In this document: in pieces, positions 50,335 through 63,000 of the stretch
Position numbering within the stretch: position 1 is the first letter of the stretch
Layout of the letters: every line of letters starts with the position of its first letter
Assembly: GCA_018881555.1 (NCBI GenBank)
Contig: JACAXG010000052.1
Span: 372,001 to 436,000, forward strand
From: Amblyornis subalaris
Lineage: Eukaryota > Chordata > Aves > Passeriformes > Ptilonorhynchidae
Direction: 5' to 3'
DNA: 64,000 nucleotides
Position numbers and translations under genes: made by a program
The notes under the pieces: model-generated
Seen by the model: the letters and a program-made list of their open reading frames with translations, nothing else
Database searches by the model: none
Told to the model about the DNA's origin: nothing

Positions 50335-53300
50335 GGGGAGGAAAAGATACCAGACCATCTGGAATGTTTGACCCTTAATCATCCACTGATCATTAGAAAA
50401 TTTGAGTGAACTTTGTATTTTTAAGACAATGCTTCATTGAATTTCGTTGAGGCTGATTTCAAGAGATATTGTGAGTGGAGCATCAGGAGATCTAAAGAAA
50501 CAGATATACTGATGGCCAGAATTTTACAGGAAATAACGCCCGAAAGAATTAAGGTAATAGTAACTGAAATAATGGAGGCAAAAAAAAGAAGAAACACAAC
50601 AAGTTCATGAAAGTAAAGATAGAAACACAGGTATAACAAATGGTCTTTGCATAGCAAAAAGAGCAACAAGCTTCTGGGGGGAGAGAAAGGGAGGGCAGGG
50701 TATGGCAACATTCAGATCAGAAGCTGTCCTGAAAGGTGGCCTGCTAGAGGCACAAGGTAGATCTTTTTTAAAAATTGTTTTCTGAAATTCTTCATTCCTT
50801 CCTGATCAAGAGAGGGGCCTAGATTTGGTAGGAAGAACAGAGTAGGCACCAGACCCGTCTGAAAGACTGGTATTTACACAGTCAGAAGGGAATCAGGAGA
50901 GCTCAGGCTGGAACGCAGCATGCCTTGTGCTCCTGTACAGTACCACACTGTCTGAGCTCTGCAGTGTTTCTCACAGCCAATGGGAAAGATTTTTTTTCCT
51001 TTCAGTTACTGTTCTGAGCAAGTGGCAAGACATATAGCAAGACAAGATGCAAACCCATGGATCTCTCTGACTTTCAAGTTTCTGTTCAATCTAGATAGCT
51101 ATTTTCTAAATAACTATAACTGGCCTTTTCTTCACCCAAACGCTAATTTAAAAAGGCATTTTCAGTGGTTTCAGTCCTAGTTCAGACTGAAAGATTTGAT
51201 ACATCACAGTTGCAAAGAATAAGAGTGTGACGACTGTCAAAACATAAACCATTGCAAATGCACTCTGCCTACATTTCCCATCACTTCTTGAAATATTTAA
51301 CATGAGCCCCTATTAGTAAGACACTTATGCAACTTGCTTGTGTGACCCTAACCATCTGACACCCCCATAAGACATCACCAAATTCAGGGTGAATGGCTTT
51401 GCTGAACAACCCTGGTTTTGGTTATACCCTACCTATACATACCATGGACACATCCTTGGGTTTGGGTCGTCCTTCAAGGCAGAACAGGCAGAAGTGAACA
51501 TCTAGGTTGTCTTACAGAAAGCACACTCAGAAATGTGTGTAAGCATGGACTGTAAGCAACTAAAAATTGCAAAAGTGAAATTATGATCAGAAGAGCCTTA
51601 AGGCCAGATAGACATAGGTACTGTAGTCTTGGAGAAGATAAAAGGTGCCCTTGTGATCCTAAAAAAGAAATTTCAGTGATCAGAGCTCTCTCATCATAGC
51701 ATGGAATTAGGTGGTAGCCATCAAAATTACAGTGAGAAAAAGTGAGACCACTTTGAATGGCTGAAAAAACCGTCTGGGCATTGAAAATGTAACACATTTC
51801 ACCTTGCTTCGATATCTCCAACCTGCATGTTCTTCCAGCACATAAGGAATTCTCTAGGAGGAAATATGACCAAATTCTATCTCACCTTTGAGGGCAAAGT
51901 TTCCCTTGAAGAGCTGGAAAGTTTAACGTAGAAGAAAACCCACCTCAGAGCTAAATTAATCTACTGCTCAGAAGCACCTCTTGGTTTAACAATAAATGAT
52001 ATTGTTTATTATTAGGCAAAATATTATATCTCATTGGGAAGCTGCTGTTAATGTTACTCTCAGAGTTCTTTATAAAACCTTTCCAGTGGTTTCATATGCT
52101 GTTAAGTAACCTAGACCTCAGAAATTAAAAAAGCTTTCCATCTTCCCCAGCAAATGTAGATTTTAGCTCTAATATTTATNCATGATGAATTAATGATATT
52201 AAATAGCCAACCCCTAAATGGCTCACTAAGATAATGAGAGGTATTAGGTACTTAGGATGATGGAGTCACTTAGGTAATGAAGTGAAAGAACCTAGATGGA
52301 AAAAGAGATCTGATTCTTAAAACCACTGGTTTGTAAGGAGTGTTTTTCTAAATAAGAAAGGCAACTCAGTATGTAAAAACAGCAATGGAAAGAGAATCTG
52401 GTCCAACTTATGCAAAAAGCCTCACTCTTCAGTATTTGCTAATTCTCAACCCTGCCTCTCTGGCCTTTACTTTTAGAACAAGGCTTCTTTAACTCCTGCT
52501 GATGCAATAACTAAAAGCAGGGCTCAGCCTTCAATGTCCGGTATTAAACTGGTGCTGTGCTGCTAATGTGCTCCATTGTATGGCACTGCAAACAGTAAAG
52601 CCCTCATGCAGTAAGCACCCTTATAGGAAATTATTCCATTATCTGATACATGTCACAGAGGATTTCCTCCTATGTAAAACATCTACACAGATTGCTGAGC
52701 TACAAGATTTATCCATTTACTGTGCCGCACTTTTCACAGGATTTTACTTTCTTGCACACAGACATTACCTTACAAGCCTATTTCTGTACAAAGAAAATTC
52801 ATTTAAAAATATAAAAAATTCAGCATAGCACTTATTCTGTCAAGAAGTGTTTTTCCTAGAGTGGGAATTTCTTGAAGCAGATTTGGCTTAATACACTACA
52901 TTATGACCTTTGGAATAAAATGAAAAGCCTGTGAGACAATACCAGATTTTGGCAGGATACAGTTGTCGCTTTTCAGTTTTCACTTCAACCACTGGCTAAA
53001 TGCCACACCACAGCCTTGTTCTAACAGTGTAAGTCACACCACAGCCATCACCATCCCATGTACTGAACGCCCTATACCAACCACTACCTACTCTGAAATA
53101 AAACATTACCTGTCAACTCTTGCTGCATATTCCTCATAGAATAGTGGTAGAGGCATTCTGTATGTACAAGTTGTAGATGCCTCTGAAATATTCATGTAGT
53201 TCTACTTTTGCATCCTGTGCCTGACCATTTCCATTCCCACTTTGCCTTTTAATTTTGCTGGATGGATTATCTGTTGCAGAGAGCTGTGAATAAAAGAAAA

Positions 53301-53937
53301 ATCAATTTCATATTTTCAAGGATCAGCTTGGCGTGTTCTACACGTTCATCTGGGTAACTCACAATTTATGAAAATATCACTCCAAAGTTCTGAATCTATC
53401 ATTTACTACAGAAGCACAGAAAACCTATCCTTAATAATTCCTAACATTCTTTGATCTCAAAATTGTACAACTATCCCACAGAACACACTCTGCCTCTACC
53501 TGCTACTTTTCCTGAAATCATTTGGCTAATAACTTTTAGGGAATTCTGAGTTACTGTGGACGAGGTTCTGGGAATTTACCCAGATTTTGCTCAAGTACAA
53601 CTGAGATAATTTCCCTTGAATGGACAAGAGCTAGCCAGCTTGTGTTAAATCAGAACGAAGCTCCAGGATTTTCCTGGAGTTATTAACTTAATTTTCCCTT
53701 CCTCATTGTGGTACTTTGCTTAATCTGTACCTAGAAGAGGTTAGCAGTTTTCAGATATACAGTGTTTTGATGAAAAGCTCTCTGTAAGCAAGTTCAAAGA
53801 ATGGTTTTCAGTATCACAGGCTTTCTGGAAGTGGGGTTTCCTTTACCTTGTGGTAGATGTGTGAGTACCAGGAACCCAGAGGGCTGCTGGCAGCTCATCA
53901 AGACCTCCAGCTTGAGAAAAGAGCAGCTGCCACTTAC

Positions 53938-54025
53938 CAACTTCAGGATTTGCTAGACATATCAGAAGATCCATTATTTTTCTTATAATTCCAAGATAAG
54001 ATCTCTCATCCAACTTGAACAATGA
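53938..54025 (-). other. candidate internal exon, 88 bases
   Basis: Read on the minus strand, CTTCCTGATCCCTTTTTCCAG (a branch-like CTGAT, a pyrimidine tract and AG at 54027-54026) precedes 88 open bases ending TTG, followed by a full GTAAGT donor at 53937-53932. The frame opens at the first base and encodes 29 codons plus one base; it starts SLFKLDERSYLGIIRK and ends LLICLANPEV. The peptide is balanced in charged and hydrophobic residues and reads like an amphipathic helix, but I cannot assign it to a family. The frame stays open past the donor to a TAA within a second donor-like GTAAAG near 53.85 kb. It is the best minus-strand candidate; chance cannot be excluded. Confidence 0.3.
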
Positions 54026-57000
54026 CTGGAAAAAGGGATCAGGAAGGGGTTTGTTCTTCCAGTGCAACATTCAGTATATTTGGTCTTTTCTCACACTTTG
54101 CTGATGATATGTGTAGTTGCTGGCTTGCAGATATTTTCTACCTTTAGTTCTGGAAAAATAATGAATTGATGAATGACTAAATGAAGCAGTGGATAGGACT
54201 CCAACATCTGGTAGGTGTCACATGAGAAAGAGGTGCAAACAGATGAGGATTAAGATGATGAAGACTTAAAAAAGATAAAGATTTTTGTCTTAATACTGCA
54301 GAATAAAACTACGAACTCAAAAGCTTTACATTCAGCAGAAGGGATTGATGGAAATCATTCGAGAGATATTAACAGGGAGGAAGGTTGAAGCTCAGGGTGC
54401 AAAGTATCAAATACAAATCAAAGATGTGATCAGATAGCAAGGGATTTACTCCCTATGATACATTTTCAGAGATGTGTAATTATTAATATTGGAGAATAAT
54501 AATGGGTTGTTACACCATGTCTTTGAGGTTATGGTACCAGATGGATCAGGAGTCCATGAATGGTTCTGTCATGACTGATCATATTCTAAAATGTGGCAAA
54601 GTTAATCATTGTTTCTCATATGGCCAAAAAAAAAAAGTGGTAGCAGCAGTGAGCCATATTGTTGGTTGTGTAGTATCAGTTTTATGCCAGCAAAGTTTCA
54701 GGAAAGTTCAGTTGCACTGATATAAAACTTGTGTGAAGTGTTGAAAGCCATGCCTGATATATCTACTCCTCTTGCTTGAAAATCAATATTAGCAAGGTTT
54801 TCCAGACGTTGTAGTGCCTGTACAAGCTGCTTTTCTTGGACCACTCTCGGGTTGCACGGGATCACTGCAGAGGAGGAGGGGAGAGACTGTTCAGATCTGC
54901 CTCGAGGCCTGAACTCTGTTCCCCAGTCAGCACCATGCCCTGATTTATAACCTGATCCAAGAATGTTACCTACAATGCAACTATATCAACACCTGCATCC
55001 TGGGGAAAACAAATGCTTTTTAAGGTGAGATTGTTGGGTACAAATAAGCAGCAAAGCATAAAGCTGGCTCAGAGCCAGGCCCAACAAGGGCATCAGGCAC
55101 TGCAAGGCTCCGTGTTGCTGGTTTCAGAATTAACTATTAAAGGGACCATTAAAACGACATGTAAAATCAGCCTGTTACTGTGAGGTGCTAAGTGCTTCCA
55201 TTGAAATGCTTTAAGGGAGCTGAGCCTTCTCTGCATCTTATAAGATTGGACNCATATTTTCCAAAAATGTGATGAAATGATGCATTTTTTTTTTACATCT
55301 TGACAAATCAATTTCCTGAATGAGTGGTGAGTTCACAGAAGGGGCAGCACATGTTGCATTCCATTAAACAGAATTTACTAACCGTTTTACTTTTTCTTTT
55401 TTTAGCTGATGTACATGGTGTGCTGTGAACACTGAAAATTAATGTTAATTTATTTATCATTAAAAATAAGGAAATGAGGCTAAGCGGGAAGAAGCAAAAG
55501 CCTGGAAAGTGTGAAAGTATGTTCTGTATTCATTACTTATTATAGAAAATAAGATATAGAAAGGTACTATTTTTGTTTCACTCGATAATCTCAAAGGGAC
55601 ACCACATAAATTGAGGGTGACTGAACTATTAAAATTGCTTATTTAATGGCTTCTCTCTTACTAGGGGGAAAACTTTTCAGTCTGTTTAGACTGAAACAAT
55701 CTAGGTGGAAAAAATCTGGTCCCATAGATTTGTTTTGGCGCCAGTTATAAACCCCTCTGCCTCAGCTGCTTCATTTTGATCTTAGTTACATTTTCATCAA
55801 GATGAACATGACAACTTCGGTGGAGACCATTTCTACATACAGTAGAGATTAAAAGGTAATTGTCCTCATATGTAAAATTATTTCAGGCTCAATGGTTGTC
55901 TATCAGATAGGTATCTAAAGTGATGATCATACCGCTAAAGTAGTCATTCACTTAAATATTTCCCTCCTTAGGGAAACGCTTTGGTCTCTTTTTACAAACA
56001 AAATTGCCTAAACTGACTTGGGAAAAGGACCTGGAGAAGCTCTCTACACAGGTGCTAATACAGGGTGGAAGAAGGATTGCTGTGGAGTGAGGAAGGACGA
56101 GGAGTAGACAAGCTGGTTTTTTAGCAGAGGGGAAATCAGGGAAAGGGACACTAGCTAAAAACAGGCTGCTTTTCCAGTACCTGAAGTGGGGTTTTTCTTC
56201 TAGCTAAGCTGGTGCATAATTGTTCCCTGTATTTGGGGAATAGATGGCTCCTAGCTTGGGTTATGTTTTATAAAGGTACTGTAATCCCAGCAGTTTTTAT
56301 ATCTTGTACGTATTTTATGCTTAGAAAAGTTAGATCAGTTATTTCAGAGAATCCCAAATGTGACTGCTAGATTTTCATTAGCTGAAAAACATGGATTTTA
56401 CTAGGTGCTAACTAATAAGACGACTGAGTAGTTCCACTGAAAGATCAAACAAACCAAATATTTAATATGCTTCTATTCATATGCTGGGTTTCCCAATCTG
56501 CAAAAACAGAAAGTGAAAGAGTTTTTCATATTGCTGCAATTACTATAATCATTGCTAGAGTTTATCTTTTCAAGTACAGACAGATTATCTCTTCAAATAC
56601 AACCAGTAATTTGAATACAATATATAATGTCAGCTTTCCAAACTAAAGTGAATAGAATTGTAAACTTCAGGAATTTTCCAAACCAGAAAGACAGGATGGA
56701 AATACAACATCGAAATCTGAGAAAGTTAATAAGGTTTAGCTTAGTAGGAAATATTTTATTACCATAGGGAGGTTTAAAATCACTGCAGAAAAATAGAAGT
56801 GCAGGAGTCATTTCTCTTTTAAAAAATATGTCACAGTCAGTAGTCATGAAAAAGATGATTTATTGCAGGATTCTATGCCTAAGTTTCAGGTCTTTAACTG
56901 CAAGTATATGCTTACGTGCTTTTCCAAATAGAAGTGTATTTAAGCAAGTGCTTAAATTCACTGTTTAACTAGTGCCTTAAAGGTCTAAGAGGACACCCCT

Positions 57001-60000
57001 CAGGCCTGGATTTATCTACTTACTTTCAACCACTTAACAGAGCCATACCTAAAATAGGAGCCTTGTCATCTTTCTCTCTCTTTACTGAGAGATTTATTGA
57101 ATATAGATGGAGTTTAGGGCAAAGTATCCTCTACAGTTAAATTCTCAAGTTCAGTGGGATGAATCCAGCCCAGTCCTGAACTGAATCTAATCTAAATAAA
57201 TGGTCTTTTTGCTTTCAAGGCACCTCATTAGGAAATGTGGGAGAAGACAGAGTCTGCAGTATGATATGAAATCACCTGAAAAATGTGGAAACAGCAGAAA
57301 TAGGATTCAGTCACCAACAGTTAAAGCATTTGTCTTTTAAATGAGAAAAGAGGAATAAAAATTCTACCTGAGGGGATTCAAAACCTCCTGCTTTTTGCTT
57401 CCCAGATTATGGTCTTAGCCACTGAAGTAAAGGCTATGGCAAGCTAGGATAAGGCCACAATACATTCTTCCTCATGAAGATATGTCATTGTTCAAAGAAG
57501 AATTCAATGTTTATAGGTCAAAGAGAAAATAAGGAGACACCTTGTTATCATGTTGCTCTGTGATTAGAACCGTCATCTATAAAGGAAGTTGTAAGTTCTC
57601 ATCCTTGCTGGCCATGCTCATTATGCTTTTTAAAATTTAGTGAGTCTTTAATGGAAAATTAGTCTGTCTCCACTAGGAATGGAAGTACTTATGTCCTGAA
57701 TTGTACATTCACTACAATTGTTGCTCACATGTTGTACACTTTTTTTAATGGCAAACAAGAGGGTTTGTACCTAAATGTGACTTAATTACCTACATACACA
57801 TATAAAATTATGAAAGTAAATGTCACATAAGCTGTAAATGGAAATTTTCATGTTTGACTGGGACTTGAGTTAAACGTTACATCCTTTGTAAATCTGTTTA
57901 CTGATTATCATATGGTTATCACATGTTAAAGCAATAAGAAATTATCAGAATGCACCATGTGAATGTTAGCATAGTGCAGCAGTCAGAACCTGTGTCAAAC
58001 CTGTAGCTCTGGAAAATTGGGATGTAGCTGGATCAAGTTGACACAGAGCATTCATCCCGTGCCTCTGAGATATGAGTGCCAGTCAAGACAACAAAATTCA
58101 GAAAACAACCTATTTTTACAACAGATGGTTCTGAAGGTGGTTTTAATGGTTTTCAGTCAGCTAAGGCTAGTCGTGAAAAGGTAATTAGAAATCTAAGATT
58201 CACAGAAACATGTATCTCATCTAAGAGATGATGCAGGAGGAGGGAAAAATCAACATAGCAACTTGAAACTGATCTGAGACTAAAAAGCAACTCCCTGATA
58301 GAAAACACGTCACAGGAACATGGAGGAAAGGGAGGGGATAAAAAAAGCATAATCCGTATGATGAACCTAGAAACCATTATTAACAAAACAGTTGGTGTTT
58401 CAAAGGCAGCAAAAGGTTTAACTTAAGAAGGAAATTTCCTGAAGACATTGTCTGACATTTTACTGAGAGGTTTCAAGCCACTCTAATAAAAGGGAGTAAG
58501 AATAGGAAAAGTCCCAAAAGAATTGGGAATATTGCTGAAAGACCCGAAAAATCAGCAACTCATATGCAAAGGAAAGATCCTCTTACTCAAAAACAGACTA
58601 TGTTGTTTATTGCTCCGGAAATCATGTAACAAAAAAGAACTACTAGAGTGTATTCATTTGCTAGCACTTTAGATTAAAAAAGAGAGAAATCTCTGCCTAT
58701 TTTTAGTTCTGAAGAATTATACATATATAAAATATGACAATTTTCCTCTACCTATGAGAGGAGACATATTGGGGAACATGAATAATGCTAAATAGCTTTC
58801 AACAGGGTGCCCTAAGAAAAACAGAAGGTATTTGTTCACACTCAACAGTTCCTTTGAGAAATATTGTTTCTGCAGACTACCATTTGGGTTCTTTCCAGCC
58901 CCTGAGGGGTTTGACTGCAAAATATAACATTTTTGTTGGTAGGGAGGATACAAAAGACTATAAAGATGATGTTTAACTATGAGAAGAAAAAGTTGTATTG
59001 CATAACCAGAAGCTTTGGAAAACATGGATCAGCTGAGATAAATCTGAACAAGCAGAAATGTAACTTCTATGAGAAGGCAATAATATATGCGTGTAAGACA
59101 GTAAGTCTTCAGGTAGGTCAGATCAAAGTTGAGGTTTTCAATAGCAGGCGTGTTTTAATAGATGTGGAACTGGTATAAAATTATTTAAAAATATGATTCA
59201 TGTAAGCACTCTCAGTCTAACAGACAAAACTGACTACCTGGTAATGTTACAGTGCAGTTATTCCACAGACATGAGCAACCAAGGCAAAGAAGCTCTGATC
59301 CTGAAATGTAATAACATGAGGAACAACATTAAGTTCATAGAAGATTCTGCAAGTGGGCTTTTGACTTGGTCTTCAGGTAACAGCACAGCTGAAACTGGCA
59401 ACCAGTGTTTTATTCATCACAGATTTTAACAAAGAACAATTATTCACCTGCTCAAATCTTTGGCCTTGGTCAATGGTGTAAAAAGTTTCATGCTTTTGTT
59501 CATGTGAAGGTTCTAGAAGCTTAAACTGCCCATAAAGTTGTTCTCAAGCATAGAAAGTGCCCCTGAAATACCCACCCCACAGTGAATATTCTTTTACTTA
59601 CAAATGGCTGACTTGCAGAACAATCTGACAGTCACCAGCACCCTTTCTAAAGGACTCAACAGAAGTGATGGGCTCAACATCCATCAAAAAAATTGTTTAT
59701 CCATCTCTTTATTTGAAAGTGTGCCGTTTCTATTTGAAATTGAAACAAGGTCACTGGTGACTTGACAGTATATAAAAGGCAATTATAGTAAAAGGCACAT
59801 ATCCTGTACCACAAAATACAGTTTGGTGTCTGGCCACACTTTGCGACAATAGTGCTGTGAGTGGGGAAAAATGAACATGAACAGAAGAAGTGAGCAGTAC
59901 AATGTCTGGCAGTCTTAAGATGTTGACGTCCTAAGAGAGATATAAACCACACAGAAACAGTGACATGTTTTCCACCTGTCTGAAGCGGGAAAACTGGCAG

Positions 60001-63000
60001 GCAATGACCCCAAAAGTTGGGGCACAAGATATGAAAGTGAAAAACCAAATGAAGTGCTATCTTCTGAAAACAATGATTTTTATTCCTTGGAGAGCTTCAG
60101 TGAGCACTGACTGCCTCACAAACTGGCTGAACATCCTCAATAAGTTTAATTATTTGATTGATTATTTGTATGTGCAATGTTTAAAGTATCGCTGTTTTTC
60201 AAGTCATCTTACTCCACACCTTGACTTCACAAACACCAGGCCTTTAAAAGAGTGTGTGGGGGGTAGTGTGAAGCTCTCAACATTGTTTGGCAAAGGCAGG
60301 TAAACCTAGGTACAGAACAAAAGGGTTTTATGAAACCTTCAAGTCAGAAATTCAGAACAGTGTTCAGTGTGTGTGAGTGAGTAAAAAAAAAAATAAATCT
60401 TTGTATTTGGAGTTTTTGGGGATGGCAAAAATGAATTTATCTGCCTTTCAGTCCCTCTAAAATCAGCAACACACACATATGAAACATACCACTTCCGATT
60501 TCCAAGCTTGGGGTGCGGTACCTGCCCAAATCCCCTCTGGAGGAATTGAAGGGTCGCTAGAAGAACTTTGTGCAATGCCAACTTTTTCATTAAAACCAAT
60601 ATATAGCCCCAGAATACCCAGCTTGGCCTGTGAATTGTGCAGGGATAGTCTGAGGAGTTTGCCTCTCTGATCTGCTTTGTTTTAAAGATTAAGCATTGTA
60701 CTCTGTTTTGCTTGGGTCCTCTGTCTGTGAGCAGTATGTGGACAATGGGAAAACATGCCATTAAAGGAAGTGCATACACCAGTCAGGAAAGGAGGAATAT
60801 GATCTGCAAGAGGAAACTTTTCCAGAAGCACAGGAGTACCAAATCCTTAGTCGGCTGCTTTCTTCTCCTTGTTATTTATCACTGCATCAGAGCTAAGCGG
60901 AAGCTGCCAAACAAAACCAATTGTTTGGGTATAAACATAACTTTAACAACAACCATTTTCATTTACTTTCATCACATTACAGCAATACATGTTCTTTGTG
61001 AACCAGGTGTTCACACAGGGAAAAGGAGGCATAAAGGCTTGCAGTTCCTAAGGCTGCAGGCACTGTAATAATAAAAGGCATAACTTTTCAGATTTTATAT
61101 ATTCTAAAACCCTCCACAAACAAACATAGCTAACACTATAGCACAAATACTTTTACTTCCTCTCAGCTTCACTTTACAGCTTTCAGCTTATGGAAACATT
61201 TGTCCAAGTTTGATTCAAATAGTCCTTCAGAAGGCTTTTAACAGTCTAATGAAATCTTAAGATGAGGGGTTGGGCAGGCTATTACTCCAATCTCTGTAGT
61301 TAAAAAATACCTTTTGTGTGGAATTTGCATGAATCCCTCCCCAGAGGTGCAGAATGCAATAAAGATAAGAAGGACTACACCTTGCAGCACAGATCCATGG
61401 GGCTGTATGAAAGGGGCTGCACAGTTACCAGCTGTCTACTCCAGTCCCTTTCTGGAGAACAGCTGGAAATGCATTCTCCAGAGATTGCATCTGGCTGGAT
61501 TCCTCTACACTCAAATCCCATTGATCTGGTTCCGTCCTAGCCCTCTGTACTTGCAGTTCAAAGAACAGCGAGGTCTGTAAAGAAATTATTGCCATATTGT
61601 TCAATCGGCCACAGTGAGCAATATATAGGATTATAATTAGGAACACATTAAGGAAAACAGCTCAGTGGAGATAAGCTGTTTGACTGCATACGCTTTTTGA
61701 TGAGGGCTTAGTGCCAATCCCAGAATAAAAAAGATTAAATGTTTGTTACCAATTCTTTTGAACTGCTGGCAGAACATGTGGTAAAGCATTTTTGATTCAA
61801 ATTAAAAGCATCCTAGGATAAAAATAACCCTGTTCTGTTAGACCTTTCCAAGTGAAACCATTTGTAAGCTGATTTATTGTCTTTTCCTTCACCTCCTTCC
61901 ACCAGCGTGATTAACATATGCATTTCTGAATCACATGTAAGCCTGGACAGGTATTTGTCTTGTTACACATCTGTGGAACAAATGGCAATACAAATTGTAT
62001 ACAGAACAGATGTAGATTTTCAAAGTCTCGGCGAATTGTATTTGACCAAGCGCATAGATAAAAGTTTTGTTTATCAAACAAGTTTTATTGTTTCTTTCCG
62101 GTGGAGACAGTTCTATGAGGAGTCAGCAGTCTGCAGGTGACAATATTGATGCAGACCCCGTTGCAGATAAAGCAGACAGGTTTATAATCAGGCAAAAACC
62201 TGTAGGAAGTGAAACACAAGGAAAGAAGAAAGCAAATCTCACTAATATCCTTATGAAATGCTTATCACTGCATTCTGTGGTGTCTACTTTATATATCTGG
62301 GAGATATTATTTTTAGAATTTTTTTTTGAGTCTCTAGAAGATTTTGAACTGGCACCAAGTATACCAAAGAGACTGGAATTTGACAGATTCATGCTATGTT
62401 CATGTAGCCTCCCACACTTAGACAGGTTTATGATATTACTCCATGTAAATCACCAGGGCTGAGGGAAAGACCTACGTTCTCACTCACATCCTCCTACACA
62501 CAGAAATACCATTTTTTACATCCTTTTTAAGCTCCATTTTTAGTGAGCCGCTTAAAGTTATGCAATTGGATAGGTACTGATTGCCTGGGCCAGAAAATGT
62601 ATGTAATAACATTAACAGAAATATCCACAACAGACTGTTCAGCTCCGTTGTAGAAACAAAGGTTAAAAAAAAACCCAGGAAATTTGTAACAAGAAAATGG
62701 ATTTAGGAGGCTAAAAACATGAAGTGATCTTACATTCAGAACATATTTCTTCTTTTGGGAAATCCAGTTTAATAATACTAAATGCTTTTAAGCAGTACTA
62801 TTTTTACAACATGTGGAACTTCATATAATTGTCTCAGTTCCCATCGACTTGGGATTTAGACAATTTATGCTAAGTCTAACATACCATAGGAACACATTTG
62901 TACCAAGTGAGGAACACATATTTCACACACAATGTCGTCAGGAAATGGCAGCCTGTTGTGAGGACAGAATTCCAGGTGGTCGCTGGCTAAAATTGCTGAC

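Larger units (their letters stand above)
43668..53937. other. AT-rich non-coding stretch
   Basis: No known gene was recognised. The stretch contains the purine tract at 45891-46025, a decamer repeat at 46931-46960 and a T18 run at 47553-47570. A moderately GC-richer segment without simple repeats lies at about 48.55-49.15 kb. Possible exons at 50200-50334 (plus) and 50421-50673 (minus) follow very good acceptor-like sites on opposite strands. Open segments at 44285-44680, 48002-48379 and 51474-51821 have no recognisable motifs. Confidence 0.65.

Noticed and set aside
60339..60779. 146-codon open frame (minus)
   Set aside because: No recognisable similarity. It ends in a low-complexity F/Y-rich part encoded by a poly(A) tract, so it is likely chance.
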